A DNA stretch of 64,000 bases from the NCBI GenBank assembly GCA_016178785.1, contig JACOSO010000086.1:124001-188000 (forward strand). Reading direction: 5' to 3'. Below the pieces are notes generated by a model, which saw only the letters and a program-made list of their open reading frames with translations, was not told the DNA's origin and searched no databases. Both the position numbers and the translations under genes were made by a program. Origin of the DNA: Bacteroidota bacterium (GTDB lineage: Bacteria; Bacteroidota; Bacteroidia; Cytophagales; Cyclobacteriaceae). Positions 15,831 through 24,837 of this stretch are shown in pieces (positions within the stretch are counted from its first letter, which is position 1; each line of letters begins with the position of its first letter).

Positions 15831-16108
15831 GTCAAGGAGAGCCGAGACCGAATTACGTCAAAGTGCTTGAATTTTATATCGACAGAAATCAAAGCAATAA
15901 GTACAGTTTGAGGCTGCTCAATGAGGTTGAGAAGGCAACTGGCTTACTCTCGTCTTTTCCATATCTGGGGAAAATTTCAGACAACGGACAAACCCGTGTA
16001 ATTGTTAAAGACAAGTTCCTGATTTTTTACGAAGTGTATTCGAATGCAATTGCCATTCTTTCATTTTGGGATGGGCGTCAGGATGTTTCAAAGAGAATTG
16101 ATCACTGA
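15817..16108 (+). pseudogene. Frameshifted RelE/ParE-type toxin
   Basis: The larger open part (from a GTG at 15863) encodes LEFYIDRNQSNKYSLRL, SSFPYLGKI, KFLIFYEVY and SFWDGRQD, the usual ParE/RelE C-terminal body. The missing N-terminus (KKVVWSRRAETELRQ) is found immediately upstream in another frame (15817-15861). Removing one A from the A-run at 15860-15862 rejoins them. The expected ATG is also out of frame. The toxin is therefore probably inactive. Its end overlaps the convergent pnuC end by 7 bases. Confidence 0.65.
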
Positions 16109-16755
16109 ACGTCCCTGGCCTCCTCTGTCCAATTCCACAAACCAAACCCTGCAATGAAGCAGAAGATCAAATACTCAATGCCCACAAATTTGATCTCCTT
16201 CGCAAAATACAAATAGCAGGCGATGGCATCGACCAAAATCCAGACCGCCCAACACTCCACTTTCTTTTGCACCATCAGATAGGTGGCAACAATGCTCATC
16301 ACGGTCACAAACGAATCTGCATAAGGGAAAGCACTTGGCTTATGGAACAACATAGGAAAGAATTCATGGAGATTTTTTGCCAGCATTCCGAAAACAAATG
16401 TTCCAACAACTCCAACCATCATAAAAATAGAAAGCCCTCTCCGCGACACGAAGCTTACTCTCAATTCATGCTTCTTGTCTTCTTCCGATTGGCTTGGATT
16501 TTTCCACCGCCACCAACCAATCAAGTTGGTCACGAAGAAAAATACTTGCAAGAACATGTCCGGGTACAATTGCACTTGATAAAACAGAAAGAAGAAAAGG
16601 GTTACGTTGATCAACCCGATTGGCCAACTCCAAATATTGGCTCTAGCAGAAAGCCAAACTGCGATTGCGCCTGCGACTGTTCCAACAAACTCGAGATAGC
16701 TCATCGGGTAGCCGAGAGCAGTAAAGAAAATTTTGTTGATACTGAAAAAATCCAC
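16102..16755 (-). CDS. PnuC-family vitamin precursor transporter
   Basis: 217 residues with seven or eight membrane segments. PnuC features include an N-terminal SYLEFVGTVAGAIAVWLSAR, WPIGLINVTLFF and the GWWRWKNP motif, which marks the substrate region in this family. PnuC carries nicotinamide riboside; the close relative PnuT carries thiamine. Context points both ways: a NadR-like kinase lies downstream on the same strand and a TPP-controlled receptor beyond it. Starts 3 bases after the dehydrogenase stop, so it is probably co-transcribed with that gene. Confidence 0.88.
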   Translation of the reverse strand: MDFFSINKIFFTALGYPMSYLEFVGTVAGAIAVWLSARANIWSWPIGLINVTLFFFLFYQVQLYPDMFLQVFFFVTNLIGWWRWKNPSQSEEDKKHELRVSFVSRRGLSIFMMVGVVGTFVFGMLAKNLHEFFPMLFHKPSAFPYADSFVTVMSIVATYLMVQKKVECWAVWILVDAIACYLYFAKEIKFVGIEYLIFCFIAGFGLWNWTEEARDVQ

Positions 16756-16758
16756 TGA

Positions 16759-18201
16759 TCAGAGCTTAACGCAAACGTTCTTGGCTTCTGTAAAGAATTT
16801 TATTGCTTCCCATCCGCCTTCTCTACCCACACCGCTTTGTTTCATCCCACCAAATGCTGTGCGCAAATCGCGGTGAAGCCAGCAGTTGATCCAAATGATT
16901 CCGCTTTTGATTTGATGAGCAACTCGATGTGCTCGTTTTAAATTTTCTGTCCAGATGGTTGCACTCAAGCCATAAAGTGTACTGTTGGCCAATGCAAGCG
17001 CTTCTTCTTCAGTATCAAAAGGCATGATCGTAACAACAGGCCCAAAAATCTCTTCCTGGTTCGTCCTGCATTTTTCATCGAGACCGACTATAACAGTTGG
17101 CTCCATGAAATAACCGTTTGCACATCGCCCATCAATTTTTAGTTGATTTCCTCCTGCCAGAATTTTCCCTCCTTCCTCCTTCGCCAGAGAAACATACCCC
17201 AACACTTTTTTCAAGTGAGCCTCAGACACGAGGGCGCCAAGTTGAGTAGAAGAATCTAATGGGTCGCCCACTTTAAGTTCTTTAGTTCGCTTGACAAATT
17301 CACTTACAAACCGATCGAGCAAACTGCGCTCGACAAAAATTCGTGAGCCGCATAAGCAAATTTCTCCCTGGTTAGTAAATGAAGAGAGGAGCGATGTTTT
17401 AATCGTCTGTTCAAAATCACAATCTGCGAAAACGATATTTGGGTTTTTTCCACCAAGCTCAAGAGAAAGTTTTTTGAACATAGGTGCTGCTGTTGCGGCA
17501 ATTTTTTTCCCGGTCACTGTTCCACCGGTAAAAGAGATTGCAGTTATTTCCGTATGCTCGATAATCGCTTGACCGGCCTTACCACCAAGTCCGTGAATAA
17601 TATTTAGAACTCCAGCGGGCAGCCCTGCTTCAATGCACAGTTTTGAAAATAAAAAAGCCGTCATCGGTGTGAGCTCTGATGGTTTGCCAATTACAGTGCA
17701 GCCGGCAGCCAATGCTGGAGCGATTTTCCATGTGAATAAATACAAGGGCAAATTCCACGGAGAGATACAACCTACCACACCGATTGGCATTCGAGTGGTG
17801 TAGTTTATAGAATCTCCATCGTTGACATGCGCTTCCGAAGCAAAGTGCATAGCAGCAGTGGCATAGAATTTCATGTTGGCCGATGCCCGATAAATATCAA
17901 CTGCCTTTGCAAGTTTTACTGTCTTGCCGTTGTCAATGCTTTCAGCCAATGCCAACTTTTCCAAATCACGATCGATGAGGTCTGCTACTCGCAAAAGAAT
18001 TTTACAGCGTTCTTCTGTTGGCATTGTTGACCATGAAGGGAAAGCTTGTTTTGCTGCTCTAACGGCTTCATTGACATCGTTTTCGTCAGAATCGGCAACT
18101 AGACTGTAAACTTTTCCTTCAGAAGGATTGAAGTTATCTAGGTATTTTCCTGAGGAGGGTTCTACTAGTTTTCCTCCAATGTAATTGAGAATTTTTTCCA
18201 T
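16759..18201 (-). CDS. Aldehyde dehydrogenase, 2-aminomuconate/2-hydroxymuconate semialdehyde type
   Basis: 480 residues, normal ALDH length. Catalytic parts seen: PWN (Asn150), ELGG (Glu248), GEICLCG (Cys282) and EEIFGPV. The segment WINCWLHRDLRTAFGGMKQSG is characteristic of the ALDH8A1 / muconate-semialdehyde group, which oxidises 2-aminomuconate semialdehyde in the kynurenine route or the hydroxy analogue in meta-cleavage. The SDR gene upstream on the same strand accompanies such enzymes in Bacteroidota. The pathway's dioxygenase and decarboxylase are not in the window, so the assignment is probable, not proven. Confidence 0.88.
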   Translation of the reverse strand: MEKILNYIGGKLVEPSSGKYLDNFNPSEGKVYSLVADSDENDVNEAVRAAKQAFPSWSTMPTEERCKILLRVADLIDRDLEKLALAESIDNGKTVKLAKAVDIYRASANMKFYATAAMHFASEAHVNDGDSINYTTRMPIGVVGCISPWNLPLYLFTWKIAPALAAGCTVIGKPSELTPMTAFLFSKLCIEAGLPAGVLNIIHGLGGKAGQAIIEHTEITAISFTGGTVTGKKIAATAAPMFKKLSLELGGKNPNIVFADCDFEQTIKTSLLSSFTNQGEICLCGSRIFVERSLLDRFVSEFVKRTKELKVGDPLDSSTQLGALVSEAHLKKVLGYVSLAKEEGGKILAGGNQLKIDGRCANGYFMEPTVIVGLDEKCRTNQEEIFGPVVTIMPFDTEEEALALANSTLYGLSATIWTENLKRAHRVAHQIKSGIIWINCWLHRDLRTAFGGMKQSGVGREGGWEAIKFFTEAKNVCVKL

Positions 18202-18203
18202 TG

Positions 18204-18845
18204 CTATTTGGAGTTACAGAATTCAACAAATTTCTGAATGGTCTTGTGCTTTATTTTTCCATATTTCTGCTCATACCGGGATAAAAAACTTTCGGAAAAA
18301 AAAATAAGTAGGGATTCTCTAAAATCTTTCTTTTTTGGAGGCATTGCAACGAATTTATCATTCTTTGGGTCTTCCAGGATGTAGATGAATGGGTATTCTC
18401 CAAATTTTGTAGGAATAACTACCATCATTGCCGGAGCCATACTTGGCTGGCTAGGGATCATCAACCCTTGCGCGCGGTATTGAGGATTTCGGACCTTCAA
18501 TAAATTGATTTTCCCTCTTTGAATATATCGGGCATCAACTTTGTCGAAAAACAAATCATCATCAAGGAAAGGAGTAAACTTGTGAAGAATCTTTATTGTG
18601 TCTTTCTTAATAGCATATTCCAGTATTGACTCTTTAAAAATTCTTGTGGGTTTTCTATCATTTTTTGTTTTCCAAATTTCAAGACCCTCTTCGGCAGTTA
18701 CCACATCTCTGAAAGGCCTGATAAATCCTCTTATAAAAGAATCTGTTTCCAGTTTTACATAGCCGTATTGAGCCTGTGCCCTAAAATTCAATAGTATAAG
18801 CCCGCAAAATAGGAAGAACCTCACCACGTATTTCATCACTTTCAA
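18204..18845 (-). CDS. Secreted protein of unknown function
   Basis: 213 residues. A signal peptide (about 1-25, ending RAQAQ) is clear. The mature part begins YGYVKLETDSFIRGFIRP and is rich in charged and aromatic residues without cysteines. I recognise no domain. It sits 2 bases before the dehydrogenase start on the same strand and 34 bases after the SDR, so it may be in one operon, although its envelope location does not fit a cytosolic catabolic path. Confidence 0.7.
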   Translation of the reverse strand: MKVMKYVVRFFLFCGLILLNFRAQAQYGYVKLETDSFIRGFIRPFRDVVTAEEGLEIWKTKNDRKPTRIFKESILEYAIKKDTIKILHKFTPFLDDDLFFDKVDARYIQRGKINLLKVRNPQYRAQGLMIPSQPSMAPAMMVVIPTKFGEYPFIYILEDPKNDKFVAMPPKKKDFRESLLIFFSESFLSRYEQKYGKIKHKTIQKFVEFCNSK

Positions 18846-18879
18846 AAATTAAACTGGGTCTTTCGTAGATATTTTTCTT

Positions 18880-19665
18880 CTAAAGACTTCCTGTGCGTCC
18901 TCCATCCACCGGCAAGTTAACGCCATTGATGTAACCTGCAGCGGGTGAAGAGAGAAAAGCTACTGCCGCTGCCACTTCACTTGGTTCGGCCATTCTGCCT
19001 GCGGGAACTTCATCGATCATTTCTTGCCTTATCTCCTCGGGTGCTCTTCCGGATTTTTGGGCTCTCGTTTGAATAATCGATTCTATCCGTCCAGTCTTTG
19101 TACTGCCCGGCAAAACATTGTTGACCGTTATACCAAATGGAGCGAGCTCAAGTGAAAGCGTTTTAGACCAACTGGCCATTGCACCGCGCACGGTATTTGA
19201 TACTCCCAGCCCTTTAATCGGAATTTTCACTGAAGTAGAAATGATGTTGATGATTCTTCCATATTTATTTTTTTTCATCGAAGGCAAACAAGCCTGAACC
19301 AGAATTTGACTACAAATCAAATGGGCGTTAATGGCGCTCAAAAAATCTTCAGGATTTGCATCAATTGCCTGGCCTGCGGGCGGGCCACCGGTGTTATTGA
19401 TGAGGATATGAATCTCATTAGATGAAACAAATTTTCCAATGGAAGCTTTCACCTGATCAGGAAAACCAAAATCAGCAATGATGAAATCATGTTTTTGACC
19501 TTGAGCAGAAGACAGTTCTCGCAAAGTCGATTTCAATTTGTTTTCGTCCCGTGCAAGAAGAGTCACCCTTGCACCAAGATGTGCCAGTTCAATAGCCGAT
19601 GCTTTCCCAATGCCCTGTGTACTTCCACAGACCAGAGCGTGCTTGCCTTTAAGGTTTAAATCCAT
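18880..19665 (-). CDS. Short-chain dehydrogenase/reductase
   Basis: 261 residues. Rossmann motif CGSTQGIGKAS (TGxxxGxG variant at about 13-21), NNTGG in place of the usual NNAG, and C-terminal LPVDGG. The normal YxxxK catalytic pair is not intact: the position after the catalytic Ser region reads GLGVSNTVRGA, lacking Tyr and Lys. This variant is seen in a subgroup of SDRs found near muconate-semialdehyde and kynurenine enzymes. Substrate unknown; the active-site change suggests an altered chemistry. Confidence 0.85.
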   Translation of the reverse strand: MDLNLKGKHALVCGSTQGIGKASAIELAHLGARVTLLARDENKLKSTLRELSSAQGQKHDFIIADFGFPDQVKASIGKFVSSNEIHILINNTGGPPAGQAIDANPEDFLSAINAHLICSQILVQACLPSMKKNKYGRIINIISTSVKIPIKGLGVSNTVRGAMASWSKTLSLELAPFGITVNNVLPGSTKTGRIESIIQTRAQKSGRAPEEIRQEMIDEVPAGRMAEPSEVAAAVAFLSSPAAGYINGVNLPVDGGRTGSL

Positions 19666-19683
19666 TCTGTAAAGATAAAATGG

Positions 19684-21018
19684 TTAAAGTTTTTTCTTCC
19701 ATCGTCCTGATCTCATATACCAGAATGACATCGAGAACATTCCAACCCAATATACCCACTCGCTTACCCAGCCCCATGTGATCGGGAGATTCCAGGTTTC
19801 AAGAACAAGATAGACGTAAATGGTGTAGACTGTGATCGTGATTGACTCAATGATCAGGTTAACCATGGTGTTGCCTGTTCCGGTAACCGAATTAAGCCAC
19901 ACAGCAGAAAATGACATCATCAATAAAGCCACAGATACAATCCGAATTACAGGAATTGCTTCTACAATGAACGATTCATCCTGCCCATAAAGCGAAAGAA
20001 AAATTTTCGGGCCTATATTCAATAAAACGGTAAGCACGGCTGAGCATGATAAACTCAAAATCACGATTCGCCTGATGAGAGGCAAAACTTCATCAGATTT
20101 TTGCTGGCCGATTACATTGCTCACCATCGTGTTTGCGGTAGCAGCAAATGCCCATGAAAACACCCCGAAGATCCCGAAAATATTTCGCATCGTATTTGAG
20201 ATTGCAAGAGCGCGATCACCGTGATGTTCGATCAAAATGTAAAAATATTCCCACGTGATAATGCTGATCGCGTACTGCAAAATCAATGGTGATGATTTGT
20301 ACAAAATGTGACGGATCGTTTCAAAATCGATTTTCCAATTTTCGAAAAGAGAAAACGCACGGTTGATCCCTTTGAAATGGATCACCACAAAAATTACCAA
20401 CAGGCCTGAACCCTCTGCGATGATCGATGCATAAGCCGCTCCATTAAAACCAACCGCTGGCAAACCAAAATGGCCATAGATTAATCCGTAATCAAAAAAA
20501 ATGTTAACAACCGTCTCGGCAAGAGTTCCCCAAACCAAAAGCTTGGTTTGATTAATTCCTACGAGCAACGCGTTGCGCATCACGTACAAATAGAGCAATG
20601 GCAGCCCCCAGATTCTTATCAACGTAAAATCAATTACTTGCTGAGCAGTAGCAGCGTTATGAATAGTTGCACGCAAAATGACAGGAGCAATAGTGTAGGT
20701 GAGCGAAATTCCTATGAAAGAGATAGCAAGCGAAACCCAAACGCCATGAAAAAATAGATGACCAATTCCCTTCGCATTATTCTCGCCTGCCTTTCTGGCG
20801 ATCAGAGTTTGAAGTCCATTATTAAGTCCATTGCCGATTACTGCAAAAATTAAATAATAAACGCCAGTGATGCCTGCGCTTGCTAACGCTTGCTCGCCAA
20901 GCCCGCCAAGAAAAATATTGTTGGTGATGAAATTGATCTGCGGCACAAGAATGGCGAGTGAAATAGGCATGGCCATTGCCATGATTTGTTTGTAGCCGGT
21001 TTGTAAGCGCAGATCCAT
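19684..21018 (-). CDS. MATE-family multidrug/cation antiporter
   Basis: 444 residues from the ATG at 21018; the TTG five codons upstream is less likely. About twelve membrane segments in two related halves, with the MATE start PISLAILVPQINFITNNIFLG and conserved GNGLNNGLQTLIAR. These proteins export drugs or metabolites using Na+ or H+. Substrate cannot be read. Lies between the catalase terminator and the SDR gene, both on the same strand. Confidence 0.9.
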   Translation of the reverse strand: MDLRLQTGYKQIMAMAMPISLAILVPQINFITNNIFLGGLGEQALASAGITGVYYLIFAVIGNGLNNGLQTLIARKAGENNAKGIGHLFFHGVWVSLAISFIGISLTYTIAPVILRATIHNAATAQQVIDFTLIRIWGLPLLYLYVMRNALLVGINQTKLLVWGTLAETVVNIFFDYGLIYGHFGLPAVGFNGAAYASIIAEGSGLLVIFVVIHFKGINRAFSLFENWKIDFETIRHILYKSSPLILQYAISIITWEYFYILIEHHGDRALAISNTMRNIFGIFGVFSWAFAATANTMVSNVIGQQKSDEVLPLIRRIVILSLSCSAVLTVLLNIGPKIFLSLYGQDESFIVEAIPVIRIVSVALLMMSFSAVWLNSVTGTGNTMVNLIIESITITVYTIYVYLVLETWNLPITWGWVSEWVYWVGMFSMSFWYMRSGRWKKKL

Positions 21019-21042
21019 AACGAACAATTTCAAAAATAGGGA

Positions 21043-21075
21043 TAAAAAAATTCAGGCTCCCTTACGAGAGCCTGA
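21043..21075 (-). terminator. Rho-independent terminator after catalase
   Basis: On the minus strand, an 8-bp stem TCAGGCTC/GAGCCTGA (21068-21075 and 21052-21059) is followed by A and a run of seven T. It lies 26 bases past the catalase stop and just before the MATE start. Confidence 0.85.
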
Positions 21076-21100
21076 TGATTGATCTATTTCGCTGCTAAGT

Positions 21101-22621
21101 TTAGATTTTAGCAGGTTCGTGTTTCAAATGTTTCATCACTTCATCAACGTTCACGCCAAGCCCTTTTGCTATCCCTGTTCCTAAATTCACATCTGCACGG
21201 AAGAAATGACAAAGCTGACGATAAATGATCTGATCTTTCTTCGGGCCTGAAATTCCTTTCATCGCACCCACAATGTTGCTGATCGTGCTTTTCTTTTGCT
21301 CTTCATCCATCACATCGCGGAAGAGATTACCGGGTTGAGTGTAGTGATCGTTCTCTCCTTCGGCATTGCGGTCATACCAATCGGCAATTGAATGTTCTAG
21401 ATCCCAGGCTGGTTCTTTATAAGACTGATCGGCATAAACTCCATCAAAACTATTCGGCCAGTAATTTGGTGCGCTTCCTCCGTTTCCACTCACGGCCATG
21501 TGTCCATCGCGTTGATAGTTGTTTACCATATAGGGGCAACGATTCACAGGAATCTGTTCATAATTTCCGCCTAAGCGATAACGGTGAGCATCCGGGTAAG
21601 AGAGCAAACGGCCCTGCAACATTTTATCGGGTGAATAGCTGATACCATCAATTATATGTGCTGGCGCAAAAGCAGATTGTTCAACTTCAGCAAAATAGTT
21701 TTTTGGATTTTCATTCAATTCCATCACACCTACATCGATCAACGGAAAATCTTTATGCGGCCAAATCTTGGTCAGGTCAAACGGATTCCATTTGAATTTC
21801 TTTGCCTGATCGTTAGTCATTACCTGAATTTTCAATGCCCACTTTGGAAAATGGCCATTGTCAATAGATTCTACTAAATCACGTTGAGAGAAATCCATGT
21901 CTTTAGATTTCATCTCGGCCGCTTCCGCATCATTAAAATTTTTAATGCCTTGCATGGTCTTGAAATGGAATTTCACCCACACTCTTTCATTCTTTGCATT
22001 GATCATGGAGAAAGTATGGCTTCCATATCCATTCATAAACCGATACCCGATTGGGGTGCCGCGGTCACTCATAAGTATCATCACCTGGTGCAAACTCTCC
22101 GGATTCAAACTCCAATAGTCCCACATCATTGTCGGGCTCTTGCAATTGGTATAAGGATCACGCTTTTGTGTGTGAATAAAGTCACCGAATTTTTTAGGGT
22201 CTTTGATAAAGAAGACAGGTGTGTTGTTTCCTACGAGATCCCAGTTTCCATCTTCGGTATAAAACTTCATAGCAAAGCCACGCGGATCGCGCTCAGTGTC
22301 GGCACTTCCTTTCTCACCACCCACAGTTGAGAAACGTAAGAACACTTTTGTCTCTTTGCCGATTTTATTGAACACTTTGGCCTTGGTATACTTTGAAATA
22401 TCATGCGTTACCGTAAACGTTCCGTAAGCACCAGATCCCTTCGCGTGCACAACGCGCTCAGGTATGCGTTCGCGGTTGAAGTGGGCCATCTTCTCATGGA
22501 GGATATAATCTTGCAACAAGAGAGGCCCGCGTGGGCCCACACTCTGTGTGTTTTCATTCTCAACGTACGGTCTGCCTGAGGCCGTAGTGAGCTTTTGGGT
22601 TTTTTCTTTTCCGTTGTTCAT
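21101..22621 (-). CDS. katA: Monofunctional haem catalase (clade-3-like small subunit)
   Basis: 506 residues, small-subunit size. Disproportionates H2O2 to water and oxygen. Catalytic His59 (ERVVHAKG), Asn132 (GNNTPVFF) and haem ligand Tyr342 ([11 protein letters not shown]) are at their usual positions. Divergent from oxyR, with 89 bases between the two starts; an OxyR-like box lies on the oxyR side of that gap. Peroxide-inducible expression is therefore likely. A terminator follows. Confidence 0.97.
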   Translation of the reverse strand: MNNGKEKTQKLTTASGRPYVENENTQSVGPRGPLLLQDYILHEKMAHFNRERIPERVVHAKGSGAYGTFTVTHDISKYTKAKVFNKIGKETKVFLRFSTVGGEKGSADTERDPRGFAMKFYTEDGNWDLVGNNTPVFFIKDPKKFGDFIHTQKRDPYTNCKSPTMMWDYWSLNPESLHQVMILMSDRGTPIGYRFMNGYGSHTFSMINAKNERVWVKFHFKTMQGIKNFNDAEAAEMKSKDMDFSQRDLVESIDNGHFPKWALKIQVMTNDQAKKFKWNPFDLTKIWPHKDFPLIDVGVMELNENPKNYFAEVEQSAFAPAHIIDGISYSPDKMLQGRLLSYPDAHRYRLGGNYEQIPVNRCPYMVNNYQRDGHMAVSGNGGSAPNYWPNSFDGVYADQSYKEPAWDLEHSIADWYDRNAEGENDHYTQPGNLFRDVMDEEQKKSTISNIVGAMKGISGPKKDQIIYRQLCHFFRADVNLGTGIAKGLGVNVDEVMKHLKHEPAKI

Positions 22622-22676
22622 GTGATTCGATTTTTAAAGGAATGACAATGTTCTTCTATTTGTTATTATTGATCAA

Positions 22677-22712
22677 ACTGATATTTTCTATCTTGCAATA
22701 GATTTTGTCTAT
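22677..22712. promoter_or_regulatory. OxyR-type binding box in the katA-oxyR intergenic region
   Basis: The pattern ACTG-N7-CTAT-N6-ATAG-N7-CTAT matches the OxyR consensus of four tetranucleotides (ATAG-N7-CTAT-N7-ATAG-N7-CTAT), three of them exact, with one spacer shorter by a base. The last CTAT runs into the ATG of oxyR at 22711, so bound OxyR would block its own start region while sitting upstream of katA. Confidence 0.65.
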
Positions 22713-23658
22713 GAACCTTCAGCAATTGGAGTACATTGTGGCAGTGGATACATGGCGGCACTTTTCGGCAGCGGCTGAGAAATGCAATGTCACCCAGCCC
22801 ACGCTCAGCATGATGATCCAACGACTGGAAGAAGAGTTGGATGTAAAAATATTTGACCGGAGCAAACAACCTGTAGTCACGACCTCGATTGGAAGCAAAG
22901 TGATTGAACAAGCGCGCACTATTTTGAGCGAGGCCAGTCAAATGAAGAATTTGGTGCGTAGTCAGAAAGGTGAAGCCCATGGTCAACTGCACATCGGAAT
23001 CATTCCAACAGTGGCGCCTTACCTTTTACCGTTGTTTTTAAATGATTTCTTAAAGAAGTATCCAAACATCCAACTTAAAATCTCCGAACTCACAACGGAT
23101 CAAATAATTTCGCATTTGGAAAAACAGCAGATGGATGCTGGAATATTAGCGACACCCTTAAAAATGTCATCCGTAAAAGAGCAACCGTTGTTCTATGAAC
23201 AGTTTGTAGTTTATGCTTCGGCTGAAGAAAAGATGATGAAAAAGAAATATCTGCTGGCGGAGGATATTAATGTAAACCATCTTTGGTTGCTGGAAGAGGG
23301 GCATTGTCTGCGTGAGCAAGTGGTGAATTTGTGTGAGCTGAAAAGAAAAGAAACTCTTTTGCAAAACCTCGACTACCAGGCAGGCAGTATTGAAACCCTT
23401 CGTAAAATGGTGGACATGAACAATGGAATCACCATCCTGCCCGAGCTTGCTTTACGCGATCTTAGCCTTAAGCAAAAAAAGAATATTCGTTATTTTAAAG
23501 CGCCTGCGCCCGTTCGCGAAATCAGTATCGTTACTTATCGTTATTTTGTGAAATACAATCTGATTGAACTTCTGAAAAATGAAATCATCCGGCATATTCC
23601 TTCATCAATGCTTTCGCCTGACAGAAAACAAATTGCTGAATTAGATAAACAAAAATGA
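22711..23658 (+). CDS. oxyR: Peroxide-sensing LysR-type regulator OxyR
   Basis: 315 residues from the ATG at 22711. N-terminal LysR helix-turn-helix (about 3-60, FSAAAEKCNVTQPTLSMMI) and a substrate-binding-type effector domain. The peroxide-sensing pair is present as EEGHCLREQVVNLCE, with Cys199 and Cys208 falling at the same numbers as in E. coli OxyR. Activates peroxide defence genes, here most obviously katA. The stop overlaps the next gene by 4 bases (ATGA), so the methyltransferase is translationally coupled. Confidence 0.95.
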   Translation: MNLQQLEYIVAVDTWRHFSAAAEKCNVTQPTLSMMIQRLEEELDVKIFDRSKQPVVTTSIGSKVIEQARTILSEASQMKNLVRSQKGEAHGQLHIGIIPTVAPYLLPLFLNDFLKKYPNIQLKISELTTDQIISHLEKQQMDAGILATPLKMSSVKEQPLFYEQFVVYASAEEKMMKKKYLLAEDINVNHLWLLEEGHCLREQVVNLCELKRKETLLQNLDYQAGSIETLRKMVDMNNGITILPELALRDLSLKQKKNIRYFKAPAPVREISIVTYRYFVKYNLIELLKNEIIRHIPSSMLSPDRKQIAELDKQK

Positions 23659-24818
23659 ATTCAACATCGCATATAGTCATTACCTGTAACAAACGACTCT
23701 CTCCTTATCTGGAAAAGGAAGTAACAGACCTTGGGTTCAAAATCAAAAAGGCTTTCGTGACGGGGGTTGAGCTCACAGGATCACTTGATGACTGCATCAT
23801 ACTCAATTTGAATTTGAGATGCGCCAGCCAGGTGCTGTATTCGATCACTTCATTCAGATGCGATGGCCCCCAGGACCTTTATGACAAATTGCTTCATGTG
23901 GAGTGGGAGAAAATAATTTCACCCGATGGCTATTTCTCGGTGACGAACCATGCCGAACACTTCACGGTCAATAACGAGATGTTTGTTAACGTGAAAGTGA
24001 AAGATGCTATCGTTGACCGCATGCGTAGAGAGGCGGGTCGCAGGCCAGACTCTGGTTCTGATTTAAGCAAGGCTGTCATTCATTTGTATTGGAAAGATGA
24101 AAGAGCCGAAGTTTTTTTAGATACATCAGGAGAGACGTTGGCCAAGCACGGCTATCGTAAAATTCCTGGTCGCGCGCCAATGCTTGAGGCACTGGCAAGT
24201 GCAACGTTGATGGCAACTAAATGGGACATGCGCTCCCCATTTGTAAATCCGATGTGCGGATCATCCACTGTAGCGATTGAAGCTGTGCTGATGGCTACGA
24301 ACAGAAGACCGGGGCTATTCCGAAAAAATTATTCGTTCATGCATGTTCTTGGCTATGATGAAAAAAAATATCAAACTGAACTTGAAAAGTTAAACAATCA
24401 AATCATTGAAGTACCTAATCTGAAAGTGATTGCGACAGATATTAATCAAGACGCCATCGATATTTCTAAAGTAAATGCGACCATTGCCGGGGTAGAAAAC
24501 TTCATCGAATTTAAAGTCTGTGATTTCGAAGAAACTGAAATCCCCGAAGGAGCTGGAGTAGTTTTTTTAAACCCTGAGTACGGAGAGCGTATGGGCGAAG
24601 TGAGTGAATTGGAGATTACCTATGGTCGTATTGGCGATTTTTTGAAAAAGAAATGTCAGGGATACACTGGCTATATTTTTACAGGAAATCTTGATTTAGC
24701 AAAAAAAATAGGCTTGAAAGCAAAACGAAGAATTGAATTTTATTCTGCCAAGCTGGATTGCAGATTGTTAGAATACGAATTGTATGCGGGTAGCAAACGG
24801 GAAAAAGAGCAGCTATAG
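23655..24818 (+). CDS. THUMP-domain class I RNA methyltransferase (RlmL N-half type)
   Basis: 387 residues. An N-terminal ferredoxin-like/THUMP region (about 1-160) and a SAM-dependent methyltransferase domain with PMCGSSTVAIEA (motif I) and VVFLNPEYGERMG, the NPPY-type catalytic loop with Glu in place of the second Pro. The family methylates guanine N2 in 23S rRNA (RlmL, m2G2445) or tRNA. Overlap with oxyR is by 4 bases. The substrate is inferred from the family. Confidence 0.88.
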   Translation: MNSTSHIVITCNKRLSPYLEKEVTDLGFKIKKAFVTGVELTGSLDDCIILNLNLRCASQVLYSITSFRCDGPQDLYDKLLHVEWEKIISPDGYFSVTNHAEHFTVNNEMFVNVKVKDAIVDRMRREAGRRPDSGSDLSKAVIHLYWKDERAEVFLDTSGETLAKHGYRKIPGRAPMLEALASATLMATKWDMRSPFVNPMCGSSTVAIEAVLMATNRRPGLFRKNYSFMHVLGYDEKKYQTELEKLNNQIIEVPNLKVIATDINQDAIDISKVNATIAGVENFIEFKVCDFEETEIPEGAGVVFLNPEYGERMGEVSELEITYGRIGDFLKKKCQGYTGYIFTGNLDLAKKIGLKAKRRIEFYSAKLDCRLLEYELYAGSKREKEQL

Positions 24819-24837
24819 AATTTCGATTTCCTCGAGG

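Noticed and set aside
21388..22330. Long plus-strand open frames opposite catalase
   Set aside because: Shadows of katA; composition and products are not protein-like.
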